Source: SIG588 sp045533175 (GTDB lineage: Bacteria > Bacillota > Clostridia > Oscillospirales > Acutalibacteraceae). Taken from it: a stretch of 19,258 nucleotides of DNA. Where the stretch lies: the NCBI GenBank assembly GCA_045533175.1, contig JAZSHJ010000002.1, positions 1 through 19,258 of the forward strand, written 5' to 3'. Each line of letters starts with the position of its first letter. Position 1 is the first letter of the stretch. The notes beneath the pieces were generated by a model. The model was not told the origin of the DNA, did no database searches, and saw nothing but the letters and a program-made list of their open reading frames with translations. Shown in pieces: positions 7,439-15,566 of the stretch. A program made the position numbers and the translations under genes.

Positions 7439-7828
7439 ATGAAAAAGGTCATTACTTACGGTACGTTCGATCTGTTGCATTACGGGCACATCAATCTGCT
7501 CAAGCGCGCGAAGGAGCAGGGTGATTATCTGATCGTGGCGTTGTCCACCGATGAGTTCAACTGGGACTGCAAACAGAAAAAGTGCTATTTCTCGTATGAA
7601 GAGCGCAAAAAACTGTTGGAAGCGGTGCGTTACGTGGATCTGGTGATTCCCGAGGAAAACTGGGAACAGAAAGTGTCCGATGTGCAGGAGTTCCGTGTGG
7701 ACACCTTCGTGATGGGGGATGACTGGGAAGGAAAGTTCGATTTCTTGAAGGAGTATTGCGACGTGGTGTATCTGCCGCGCACCCCCGAAATTTCCACCAC
7801 ACAAATTAAAAAGGATCTGGGCAAATAA
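7439..7828 (+). CDS. tagD: Glycerol-3-phosphate cytidylyltransferase
   Basis: TagD joins CTP and sn-glycerol 3-phosphate to give CDP-glycerol and PPi. The 129-residue protein matches the family from end to end: GTFDLLHYGH carries the nucleotidyltransferase HxGH motif (H14, H17), the middle has FVMGDDWEGKFDFL, and RTPEISTT (114-121) is the second signature. It closely resembles Bacillus TagD of wall teichoic acid synthesis. AAAGGAG at 7423-7429 is nine bases before the ATG. No TagB/TagF polymerase is present, so here CDP-glycerol is probably used to decorate the glycan, most simply by the adjacent LicD-family protein. Confidence 0.95.
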   Translation: MKKVITYGTFDLLHYGHINLLKRAKEQGDYLIVALSTDEFNWDCKQKKCYFSYEERKKLLEAVRYVDLVIPEENWEQKVSDVQEFRVDTFVMGDDWEGKFDFLKEYCDVVYLPRTPEISTTQIKKDLGK

Positions 7829-7830
7829 GT

Positions 7831-8925
7831 ATGAAACGTGTATTGATCTTTGCGCCGACCGCCCCTGCAAGCGGGATCACGCAATACATTTTGAATATGC
7901 TCGGCGCATTTGATACCGAAAAGGTGCGTTTTGATATTTTGTCGTTCCGCAATCACCGCTTGAAGTCGTGGTGCGAGGCGCACGAAACCGATTATTTTGA
8001 GTTTGATCTGTCGCCGTATAAGCAGAGAAGAGCGTATATGGCTTACTTGAAAAACGTGTTTTCACGGGATTACGATGTGATTCACTATCACCTCTCCTCA
8101 CTTTCGGAACCGGCCATTTTGCGGTTGGGTGTGCGTCGCGGACGACGCATTGTGGTGCATTCCCACAACACCTTCACCGACGTGCCCTCCAAACTGCGGC
8201 GGGTGGTGTTCGGCACGCTTCACAAGTTGCTTCGCGGGTATGCTTGCCGTTACAGCGACGTGAAATGCGGCTGTTCCGCCGCCGCCGCGCAATGGATGTT
8301 CGGCCGTGCCGCGCGGAACGCGGTGGTGATGAACAACGCGATTGATACCGAAAAATTTGCGTATAGCGAAGCGTTTTGCACCGAGTTACGCGCACGTTAC
8401 GGCGCGACGGGCAAGCGGGTGATCGGACACATCGGCCGCTTTTCGGCACAGAAAAACCAACCGTTTTTGCTGGAAGCGTTTGCGGCGCTGTGTCGCACCG
8501 CCCCTGATTGTGTGCTGTGGCTGATCGGCAACGGAGAGTTGTGGAGTGCTGCAAAGCAAAAGGCGGAGGAATTGGACGTGGCCGATCGGGTAACGTTCAT
8601 TGATTTTCAAGAGGATATTTACAAATACTATTCCGCGTTTGATCTGTTCGTGTTGCCCTCGCTGTTTGAGGGGTTGCCCATCACGATGGTGGAAGCGCAA
8701 GCCAACGGCCTTTCGCTGTTGGTGAGTGATGCGATCACGCGGGAAAGCGACCTTGCGGGGCTCACGGAATTTTACCCGTTGGCCGCGGGCGCGGACGCGT
8801 GGGGCGCACGCATGGCGGAAAAGTTGCAGGATACTGCCCGGAAAGACACGGCAGACAAGTTGGCCGAAAAAGGCTTTTCGCTGAAAGGACAAGCCGACGT
8901 GCTGTATGCGTTGTATTTTGATTGA
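7831..8925 (+). CDS. Glycosyltransferase family 4, EpsF/CapH-like
   Basis: This third GT4 enzyme of the cluster has 364 residues. The N-terminal domain has APTAPASGITQYILNMLGAF and later HYHLSS...VHSHNTF, as in exopolysaccharide transferases of the EpsF/CapH kind. The C-terminal domain has GHIGRFSAQKNQPFLLEAF and the EX7E motif in LFEGLPITMVEAQANGL. The ATG starts two bases after the tagD stop. Its ribosome site is weak (AAGGAT lies 15 bases up), so translation is probably coupled to tagD. Sugar specificity is not readable. Confidence 0.9.
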   Translation: MKRVLIFAPTAPASGITQYILNMLGAFDTEKVRFDILSFRNHRLKSWCEAHETDYFEFDLSPYKQRRAYMAYLKNVFSRDYDVIHYHLSSLSEPAILRLGVRRGRRIVVHSHNTFTDVPSKLRRVVFGTLHKLLRGYACRYSDVKCGCSAAAAQWMFGRAARNAVVMNNAIDTEKFAYSEAFCTELRARYGATGKRVIGHIGRFSAQKNQPFLLEAFAALCRTAPDCVLWLIGNGELWSAAKQKAEELDVADRVTFIDFQEDIYKYYSAFDLFVLPSLFEGLPITMVEAQANGLSLLVSDAITRESDLAGLTEFYPLAAGADAWGARMAEKLQDTARKDTADKLAEKGFSLKGQADVLYALYFD

Positions 8926-8939
8926 AAGGGGAGAGAAGC

Positions 8940-10538
8940 GTGCTGAAAAAAATAGCCGATACGGTGTTTAACATGTTCTACTACAAAGTGGCATTGATGG
9001 TGCTTCTCATTCCCACGTTGTTGGTGTATTGCGTGACCTACGACTACAAGATGCTCTCGATCATGATGTATTGGGGTGCCGTCGCTTGTGTATACGATCT
9101 GTTTTGGCGGCGCAATTTTGTGAAGGCACGCGGTATGCTGTGGCTTCTCGGCTTTTTGGCCGTGTTTTTCCTGACGGTGTATTTGAATTTTTCACGCGGG
9201 TTTGCGCTGAACTTCACCAGTTGGATATACACGGCGTTGGCGCTGTTTTTGTTGTATCCCGACGGAACAACGAAGGATCGCCCCACGGTGCTTAAAGAGC
9301 TGTCGGTCCTTAATACGGTGTTTCTCGGCATGACGGCGGTGTTGTCCACCGTGTCGCTCGGCATGTTCATCACGTTGTACAGCGAACGCATTCCGTACGG
9401 CGATCAGTTGTATGCCATCGGGTGGGTGGAAAACCGCTTGTTCGGCGTATATTCCAATACGGGATACATGATAAGCGCCATCGGATTGGCCATCATTTGC
9501 TTGCAGGCGGCGGTGCTGAAAGCCAAAAACGGCAAGATCAAGGTGCCGTACATCGTGTTTTTGGCGTACACGGCGCTGGTTAACTTTTGCTCCATGTGCA
9601 TGGAAAACGCCAAGGGGGCGTTTCTGTCGCTCGGCGCTTTTGCGGCGATTGCCGTCTTCTTTTTGCTGGCGCGTGGCTTGCGCCGAAAAGGGTGGCGCGC
9701 AGCCGGGGCGAACACAACGGCGATCGTGGCGGCGGCGCTTTCGGTGGCGGTGCTGATCGGCGGTGTATATGCCGCGCGCGGGGTGTTGAAATATGCACCT
9801 GCGGCGTATGAGGCGCTCGGCGGCACGCTGCACGTGACGGAAGAACCGCTTGCCGACGATGCGAGCAATACCGCGCAAAATACCGAAAAAGACGATACCA
9901 CGAAAACACCGTCGGGCGATGAGGTTGAAACCCCGCCCGAAGCGGTGGAGAAACCGGCGGGGGATGCGGCGGAAAAGCAAGACACGCCTTCTGCCGACAC
10001 CACGGAAAAAGCACCGACCATTACGGGTGTGAACATTGATCGTGAGAAGGACGAAGGGTACGGCTTGTTCACGGGGCGTCCCGTGATCTGGAAGTTCGGG
10101 TGGGAAGAGTTTCTCAAAAAGCCCATCTTCGGTCACGGCCCGCAATCCCACCGCGACGTGTACATCGTGGACAATTATCTGCGCCATTTCCACAACCTGA
10201 TCATCCACACGATGGTTAGCGTGGGCACGGTGGGATCGGTGTGCATCTTTGCCTTTTTCGCAACCGTGTTGGTGTTCCTTTTGAAAAAGCTGTTCCTTCG
10301 CTTGCGTGAAGGGACCGAAGGCTACTCCGTGACCGTAATGTTGATCGCGTTGCTTGGTATGTTGGCGGTGAACAGCATGTCGGAAGTCACCATTCTGTTT
10401 ATCGCACGGTTTGCCATGTTCATTTTCTGGATCTATCTGGGATATGCGGTGGCGTTGCTCACCGATGACGAAAAAACGCGGGGCACCCGCCTGCTCGAAA
10501 CGATGAGCGATAAGGTGAACGCGTGGTTTAAGAAGTGA
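8940..10538 (+). CDS. O-antigen ligase/polymerase-like membrane protein (Wzy/WaaL type)
   Basis: This 532-residue polytopic membrane protein has roughly ten hydrophobic segments and would polymerise or ligate glycan repeat units on the outer face of the membrane. The C-terminal half has the Wzy_C-like signature: GRPVIWKFGWEEF, PIFGHG, and NYLRHFHNLIIHTMVSVGT, with the usual conserved Arg and His residues. Between the last N-terminal segment and this motif (about residues 300-362) lies a hydrophilic stretch rich in Thr, Pro, Glu, Asp and Lys, which would face outside. I chose the GTG at 8940 because AAAGGGGAG lies just upstream; the TTG at 8922 would overlap the previous gene. Which of polymerase or ligase it is cannot be decided here. 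Confidence 0.85.
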   Translation: MLKKIADTVFNMFYYKVALMVLLIPTLLVYCVTYDYKMLSIMMYWGAVACVYDLFWRRNFVKARGMLWLLGFLAVFFLTVYLNFSRGFALNFTSWIYTALALFLLYPDGTTKDRPTVLKELSVLNTVFLGMTAVLSTVSLGMFITLYSERIPYGDQLYAIGWVENRLFGVYSNTGYMISAIGLAIICLQAAVLKAKNGKIKVPYIVFLAYTALVNFCSMCMENAKGAFLSLGAFAAIAVFFLLARGLRRKGWRAAGANTTAIVAAALSVAVLIGGVYAARGVLKYAPAAYEALGGTLHVTEEPLADDASNTAQNTEKDDTTKTPSGDEVETPPEAVEKPAGDAAEKQDTPSADTTEKAPTITGVNIDREKDEGYGLFTGRPVIWKFGWEEFLKKPIFGHGPQSHRDVYIVDNYLRHFHNLIIHTMVSVGTVGSVCIFAFFATVLVFLLKKLFLRLREGTEGYSVTVMLIALLGMLAVNSMSEVTILFIARFAMFIFWIYLGYAVALLTDDEKTRGTRLLETMSDKVNAWFKK

Positions 10539-10543
10539 CGGTT

Positions 10544-12097
10544 ATGAGAAGTAAGAAAGTATTGATCAACTCGCTGTTCGGCATGGCGGGTTACGCGCTG
10601 CTGATGATCTCCAACTTTATTACCCGTTCGGTGTTCGTCAGTCAGTTGGGGTTGAGCATGGCGGGTGTGGACACCACCTTCAAGAATTTTTTGCAGGTAC
10701 TCTCGCTTGCGGAACTGGGGCTCAGCACCGGCTTGCTGTACAAACTGTACAAGCCGATCGAAGAGCGTGATAACCACGCCATTAAGCAGATACTGAATTT
10801 TTACAAGCAAGCCTACAAAGTGATCGCCGCCGTTTTTATGGGCGGTGCATTGGTGCTGGCGTTTGCGGTGAATTTCTTCGTGGAAGATACGGGCAGATCG
10901 CCGCTGTATATCTCGGTGCTGTTCTTGCTGTATGCAGGTGACACGGTGGCATCGTATTTGTTTGCCAACCGCAAGGCGCTGATCGTGGCGGATCAGAACA
11001 ACTACATCGTCAATCGAAACGATGCGTTCATTTCACTTATCACGCTGATCAGCCAGGTGTCGCTTTTGTACTTGACGCGCAGTTTCATTGTGTATGCGGT
11101 GGTGAAGATCGTCTGTCGGTTGATCGGTGCATCGCTGATCGGTCACAAGTTTAAAAAGATGTATCCCCACATTGCGGCCGACCGTTCGCGGGATACGATC
11201 ACGGGGGAAGAAAAGCGATCGCTTATTAAGAATATGAGCGCCATGCTGTGCCATCGTGTGGGCGGTGTCAGCGTGACCGCTACGGGCTCGGCCATCATTT
11301 CCAAGTTTTTGGGCACGGTGGCGGCGGGTGTGTACGGGAACTATACCATTATCACCACCGCCCTTTCGCAACTGGCGGTGCAGGTGTTCAACGGCATTAC
11401 CGCGAGTTTCGGCAACATCATCACGGTGGAAAGCCGTGAAACGGTGTATAAACGGTTTAACCTCCTGTACTTCTTCAACTACCTTATTTTCAGTTTCTTT
11501 ACGGTATCGGTCGGGGTGATCGTGCAACCGTTCATGCGGCTGTGGATGGGCGGTGCGCCCGACAGTTTGTTGCCCGACCGCACGGTGGTGCTGTTGCTTT
11601 GCTATTTTTACGTCTACGGTATCCGCCGTGTGGTGCTGATGGCGAAGGACAGCGCGGGATTGTATCGGCAGGATCAATGGTTTGCGGTGGGGGAAGCGGT
11701 GCTCAACATCGTGATGTCGGTGGTGTTGGCGTGGCGGATGCGATCCATCGACGGTATCATTTTGGCCAATCTGCTCAGCATGCTCATCGTTCCGTTGTGG
11801 ACGCAACCCTATCTTGTGTATAAGCACGTGTTGGGGCGTTGTGTAATCGCCTATTACGTGCGGTACGTGTTGTATTTTGCCATGACGGCGGGGTTGTTCT
11901 TGCTCACCGCATTTTTGGCGGATACGGTGATGGGATTCGTGCATGTGTATACCGCAAACGTATTGGTGGAACTGGCGGTGCGGGCGGTGCTTTGCGCCGT
12001 GGTGCCGAATTTGTTGAACCTTCTCGTGTTTTTCCGCACGGCGGAAATGCGGGACATGCGCGCCCTGTTTCGCGGCGTGCTCAAACGAGGGGAATAG
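10544..12097 (+). CDS. Polysaccharide flippase, Wzx-like (MOP superfamily)
   Basis: This 517-residue protein with about 12-14 predicted membrane segments would flip lipid-linked repeat units across the cytoplasmic membrane. The N-terminus (KVLINSLFGMAGYALLMISN) and the following LSLAELGLSTGLLYKLYKPI match Wzx/RfbX-type transporters. It overlaps or abuts the polymerase gene. An in-frame GTG at 10535 sits in the preceding stop (GTGA); I prefer the ATG at 10544 because the MRSKKVL start is usual, although neither has a strong ribosome site. It ends the cluster, just before a perfect inverted repeat. Together with the Wzy-type gene it points to a Wzx/Wzy-dependent pathway. Confidence 0.88.
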   Translation: MRSKKVLINSLFGMAGYALLMISNFITRSVFVSQLGLSMAGVDTTFKNFLQVLSLAELGLSTGLLYKLYKPIEERDNHAIKQILNFYKQAYKVIAAVFMGGALVLAFAVNFFVEDTGRSPLYISVLFLLYAGDTVASYLFANRKALIVADQNNYIVNRNDAFISLITLISQVSLLYLTRSFIVYAVVKIVCRLIGASLIGHKFKKMYPHIAADRSRDTITGEEKRSLIKNMSAMLCHRVGGVSVTATGSAIISKFLGTVAAGVYGNYTIITTALSQLAVQVFNGITASFGNIITVESRETVYKRFNLLYFFNYLIFSFFTVSVGVIVQPFMRLWMGGAPDSLLPDRTVVLLLCYFYVYGIRRVVLMAKDSAGLYRQDQWFAVGEAVLNIVMSVVLAWRMRSIDGIILANLLSMLIVPLWTQPYLVYKHVLGRCVIAYYVRYVLYFAMTAGLFLLTAFLADTVMGFVHVYTANVLVELAVRAVLCAVVPNLLNLLVFFRTAEMRDMRALFRGVLKRGE

Positions 12098-12110
12098 CTT
12101 TGTGTGTACG

Positions 12111-12144
12111 GCACGGGTTTGTTGACACGTCAACAAACCCGTGC
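12111..12144. repeat. Perfect 16-bp inverted repeat: terminator and/or operator
   Basis: GCACGGGTTTGTTGAC and its exact reverse complement are separated only by AC. As RNA it gives a 15-bp stem with a four-base loop, long enough to end the flippase transcript, though the following TATACTTATT is a poor U-tract. As DNA it covers the whole -35 box and spacer of the next promoter, so a dimeric regulator could also use it. Confidence 0.85.
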
Positions 12145-12150
12145 TATACT
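12122..12150 (+). promoter_or_regulatory. Near-consensus promoter of the ene-reductase/aconitase X operon
   Basis: TTGACA (12122-12127) and TATACT (12145-12150) are 17 bases apart, and TGC precedes the -10 box. A perfect -35, ideal spacing and an extended -10 make it the strongest-looking promoter in the window. The start would be near 12157. Such strength combined with an embedded dyad suggests it is repressed under some condition. Confidence 0.85.
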
Positions 12151-12168
12151 TATTGCTTAGGGAATTGT

Positions 12169-12198
12169 ATGTTATCCGTCACTCAGCGGATGGGATAG
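12169..12198 (+). CDS. Possible 9-residue leader peptide
   Basis: An ATG at 12169, five bases after AGGGA, opens a nine-codon frame (MLSVTQRMG) that stops at TAG 12196-12198. The stop overlaps the AGGAGGAG ribosome site of the ene-reductase. The frame spans a small hairpin (ATCCG 12174-12178 with CGGAT 12187-12191). It could couple or attenuate downstream translation. Nine codons can easily occur by chance, so this is tentative. Confidence 0.3.
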   Translation: MLSVTQRMG

Positions 12199-12208
12199 GA
12201 GGAGTATT

Positions 12209-14278
12209 ATGAGCACACAACAGACGTCGTATGAAGCGTTGTTCACCCCGTGGAAGATCGGCAACGTCGAGATCAAAAACCGTATCGTGATGTGTCCGAT
12301 GGGCGGCACGTCGCTGTTCGGTTGGTTTGAACTGGGCGGTTGCCATTTCGATAAAGAGGCGGCAAACCTCTTTTTGGAACGGGCGCAGAATAACGTGGGA
12401 CTTATCATTCCGGGTATTGCACCGTTGCGGGATACCTTTTGGGGAAAATGGCTGTGGCAGAACCCGAAAATGTTTGAAGAACTGAAGGAGTTCATGGAGG
12501 AGATCCACAAGACGGGTGCGAAACTGTTCGTGCAGTTGACGGCGGGTATGGGACGTTCCTGGGCGATCACCGAATTGGTGGCACCGTTGCACAAAAACAA
12601 GTTCACGCGTGCGCTGTTAAAACCGATTTTGGATACTTCGCACGAGTTGGCTTGTCCGAGTGAACAGCCCTCCCGTTGGGCGCACGACATTATTTGCCCC
12701 GAAATGACGGTGGAACAGATCCGCGAGATCATCGAAGCGTTTGCTAAAACCGCGAAACTTTGCCGCGATGCGGGTGTGGACGGCGTGGAGGTGCACGCGG
12801 TGCACGAAGGATATTTGTTGGATCAGTTCGCAATTGAATTTTTCAACAAACGCACCGATGAATACGGCGGCAGTTTTGAAAATCGTTATCGGTTTGCCGC
12901 CGAAGTGGTGCGTGCCATCAAAGAAGCGTGCGGTGAAGAATATCCCGTGTCGCTTCGCTATTCGGTGGAATCCAAAATGAAAGGCTTCTGTGAAGGGGCT
13001 ATGCCGGGTGAGGAGTATACCGAAGTCGGCCGCAACATGGCGGAATCCGAAAAAGCCGCCCGCTATCTGCAGGATGCGGGTTATGATATGCTCAATGCCG
13101 ATAACGGTACATACGATTCGTGGTATTGGGCGCATCCGCCGCTGTATATGCCCCAAAACTGCAACTTGGCGGACGTGGCGCACATCAAAAAGTTTGTGGA
13201 CATTCCCGTGGTGTGTGCGGGCCGCATGGATCCGTTGGTGGGTGCGCGTGCGGTGGAAGAAGGTGCCATCGATGCGGTGGGGGTTGCCCGACAGTTCCTG
13301 GTGGATCCCGCGTGGATCACCAAGATGATCGAGGACCGCACGGAGGATATCAAGCCCTGTATCTGCTGTCACAGCGGTTGTTTTAATTTCTCTTCTTCCA
13401 AAGGACATGCCAACACGCAGGATCTTACCGATACGATGGGGCTTTCGCGTTGCGCGCTGAATCCCGAAACGATGCAATCGAAGAAATATTACGTCGCGCC
13501 CGCGAAGGTGAAAAAGACGGTCGCGGTGGTGGGCGGCGGTATCGGCGGCATGGAAGCGGCGATCCTTTGCGCGAAACGCGGTCACGCCGTAACGCTGTAT
13601 GAAAAGAGTGATCGTTTGGGCGGCGTGTTCGTGGCGGCGGCCGCCCCGTCGTTCAAGGAAAAAGACCGCGCGCTGATTGCGTGGTATATCCGTGAGATCA
13701 CGAAATATCCCATTGACGTGAAACTGAACACGGCAGTAACCGACGTGAATGCGTTGGGTGCGGATGAGGTGATCGTGGCCACGGGTGCGGTGGCCAAGCG
13801 CATTCCCGTAAAGGGCGCCGAAACGGCGGTGGAGGCGGTGGAGTATCTGCTTGGCACCAAAGAGGTGGGCGAACGAGTGGCGATCATCGGCGGCGGTCTC
13901 ACCGGTTGTGAGATCGCGTACGATCTGTACTTGAAAGGCAAAAAGCCGTTGATCGTGGAGATGCAAGACGATCTTATCACCACCAAGGGTGTGTGCCTTG
14001 CAAACACCAGTTATCTGCGCGATTTCTTCAAAACGAACAACGTACCCGTGCATTTGGAAACTGCGTTGTGCGCCATCCAAAACAACGGCGTGACGCTGAA
14101 GGACAAGGACGGACGCGTGTTTACCGAAGCGGTGGACTCGGTCATTCTTTCGGTGGGATATAATCCCGCACCGTTGGCCAAGAAGAGGGCGCACGTGCAC
14201 GTGATCGGCGATGCCGCGAAGGTGGGCAACCTGCGCTCGGTCATCTGGGGCGCATGGGATGTGTGCATGAAACTGTAA
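12209..14278 (+). CDS. NADH:flavin oxidoreductase, 2,4-dienoyl-CoA reductase/BaiCD-like ene-reductase
   Basis: This 689-residue cytoplasmic enzyme has the three-cofactor build of FadH, BaiCD and related anaerobic ene-reductases. The N-terminal old-yellow-enzyme barrel binds FMN (KNRIVMCPMGGTSL; VHAVHEGYLLDQF; RTDEYGGSFENRYRF). A 4Fe-4S site has Cys 384, 387, 391 and 415. The C-terminal domain binds FAD (VAVVGGGIGGMEAA, about 437-450) and NAD(P)H (VAIIGGGLTGCEIAYD, about 556-571). It would pass electrons from NAD(P)H to an activated C=C bond. AGGAGGAG precedes the ATG. Two aconitase X subunits follow, so its substrate may be their unsaturated product. The last cluster Cys is spaced farther than in E. 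coli FadH as I recall it. Substrate is unknown. Confidence 0.92.
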   Translation: MSTQQTSYEALFTPWKIGNVEIKNRIVMCPMGGTSLFGWFELGGCHFDKEAANLFLERAQNNVGLIIPGIAPLRDTFWGKWLWQNPKMFEELKEFMEEIHKTGAKLFVQLTAGMGRSWAITELVAPLHKNKFTRALLKPILDTSHELACPSEQPSRWAHDIICPEMTVEQIREIIEAFAKTAKLCRDAGVDGVEVHAVHEGYLLDQFAIEFFNKRTDEYGGSFENRYRFAAEVVRAIKEACGEEYPVSLRYSVESKMKGFCEGAMPGEEYTEVGRNMAESEKAARYLQDAGYDMLNADNGTYDSWYWAHPPLYMPQNCNLADVAHIKKFVDIPVVCAGRMDPLVGARAVEEGAIDAVGVARQFLVDPAWITKMIEDRTEDIKPCICCHSGCFNFSSSKGHANTQDLTDTMGLSRCALNPETMQSKKYYVAPAKVKKTVAVVGGGIGGMEAAILCAKRGHAVTLYEKSDRLGGVFVAAAAPSFKEKDRALIAWYIREITKYPIDVKLNTAVTDVNALGADEVIVATGAVAKRIPVKGAETAVEAVEYLLGTKEVGERVAIIGGGLTGCEIAYDLYLKGKKPLIVEMQDDLITTKGVCLANTSYLRDFFKTNNVPVHLETALCAIQNNGVTLKDKDGRVFTEAVDSVILSVGYNPAPLAKKRAHVHVIGDAAKVGNLRSVIWGAWDVCMKL

Positions 14279-14290
14279 GGAGGGAATATC

Positions 14291-15565
14291 ATGGTACTGA
14301 CAAATGAGCAACAGGCGATCCTGAACGGCGAAAAAGGCGAAACGCTTGCCAAGGTGATGAAAACGTTGGTGATGTACGGCGAGGCGTTCGGTGCGGAAAA
14401 ACTGGTGCCGGTCACCTCGAAATACAACCATCTGGTGACGTCTTTCGGTTTGAAGGTGATGTCCCCGGTGTACGATTTGATGCAGCAGTTGTTGGATGCG
14501 GGTGTCGCGTCGGAGCAGAAATTCTCAGTCGATCCCCGTCCGCTGGACAAGCGCGTTCCCGCCAACTTCCTGCAAAACTTGGTGTTCAATAAGTTTATGT
14601 ACACGAAACAGGATTTTTACGAAGGGCAGTTGGAACAGCTGGGCTTAATGGATAAGGACGCGTTCAGCTGTACTTGTTATATGGACGAGATGGGCAACAA
14701 ACCGCAAAAAGGCGAGGTGCTTTCCTGGGCGGAATCGTCGGCGGTAGTGTATGCCAACTCGGTGCTCGGTGCGCGGTGCAACCGCAATTCGGGTATTATT
14801 GATATCATGGGTTCCATCGTCGGTTACGTGCCGTATTTTGGTTTGCTCACCGATGAAGGCCGCCGTGCCACGTGGGTGGTGCGGGTGCAAACCACTAAAA
14901 AACCGGAAGCGCAACTTCTTGGTTCGGCTATCGGCATGAAAGTGATGGAAGACGTGCCGTATGTTACGGGACTGGATCAATGGATCGGTACCGAGCTGAA
15001 TGATGCGGCGTGTGCGTATCTCAAGGATTTTGGTGCGGCAACCGCTTCAAACGGCGCGGTGGGACTTTACCACATTGAACATCTCACCCCCGAAGCGGTG
15101 GAGCAGGGAGAGGCGCTCATTGCCGACGGTGCGCGGGAATACGTTATTGACGATGCGGAACTCGAACGGGTAAAGGCGAATTACCCCGTGGTGTGGAAGA
15201 ATCCCGATGCCAAACCGAAGCTCTGCTTTGTGGGTTGTCCGCATCTTTCCATGGAACAGTTGAAGGATTGGACAGATAAGATTGAAGCGGCGCTGGTTGA
15301 AAACGGCCGCAAAAAGGTGTGCATTCCCACCGTGTTGACCGCCGCCCCCCGTGTGTTGGATGCGTTCGAGAAGACCGATTATGCGGCGCGGTTGAAAGCG
15401 ACGGGGGTTATCACTTCGTATATCTGCCCGCTGATGTACATGAACAACCCGTTGTGCAAAACCATGCCGGTCATCACCTCGTCCAATAAACTGCGCACCT
15501 ACACCAGCGCGCGGTATTACACCGATGCGGAGATTTTGGCGGCGATCACGAAGGAGGGCAAGTGA
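14291..15565 (+). CDS. Aconitase X catalytic (large) subunit, DUF521
   Basis: This 424-residue protein is the catalytic subunit of an aconitase X-type hydro-lyase. Family features visible are the N-terminal LTNEQQAILNGEKGE, a NSVLGARCNRNSG stretch (about residues 156-168), and FVGCPHLSMEQLKDW (about 313-327), the characteristic GCPH motif. Known members dehydrate cis-3-hydroxy-L-proline in bacteria or mevalonate 5-phosphate in archaea; some use an Fe-S cluster. It begins 12 bases after the ene-reductase with AAGGAGGG before the ATG, and the small subunit follows at once. The substrate cannot be named from sequence; the operon partner suggests a product with an activated double bond. Confidence 0.88.
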   Translation: MVLTNEQQAILNGEKGETLAKVMKTLVMYGEAFGAEKLVPVTSKYNHLVTSFGLKVMSPVYDLMQQLLDAGVASEQKFSVDPRPLDKRVPANFLQNLVFNKFMYTKQDFYEGQLEQLGLMDKDAFSCTCYMDEMGNKPQKGEVLSWAESSAVVYANSVLGARCNRNSGIIDIMGSIVGYVPYFGLLTDEGRRATWVVRVQTTKKPEAQLLGSAIGMKVMEDVPYVTGLDQWIGTELNDAACAYLKDFGAATASNGAVGLYHIEHLTPEAVEQGEALIADGAREYVIDDAELERVKANYPVVWKNPDAKPKLCFVGCPHLSMEQLKDWTDKIEAALVENGRKKVCIPTVLTAAPRVLDAFEKTDYAARLKATGVITSYICPLMYMNNPLCKTMPVITSSNKLRTYTSARYYTDAEILAAITKEGK

Positions 15566-15566
15566 T

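Noticed and set aside
8922..8939. TTG start at 8922 for the Wzy/WaaL-like protein
   Set aside because: It overlaps the previous stop and includes the ribosome site in the coding region; the GTG at 8940 is better placed.
12151..12208. Riboswitch or T-box upstream of the ene-reductase
   Set aside because: The leader is only about 50 bases and shows no recognisable T-box or riboswitch core, only small hairpins.
12617..14431. Minus-strand open frame of 604 codons
   Set aside because: It is a shadow of the ene-reductase gene caused by codon bias; there is no ribosome site or family signal.
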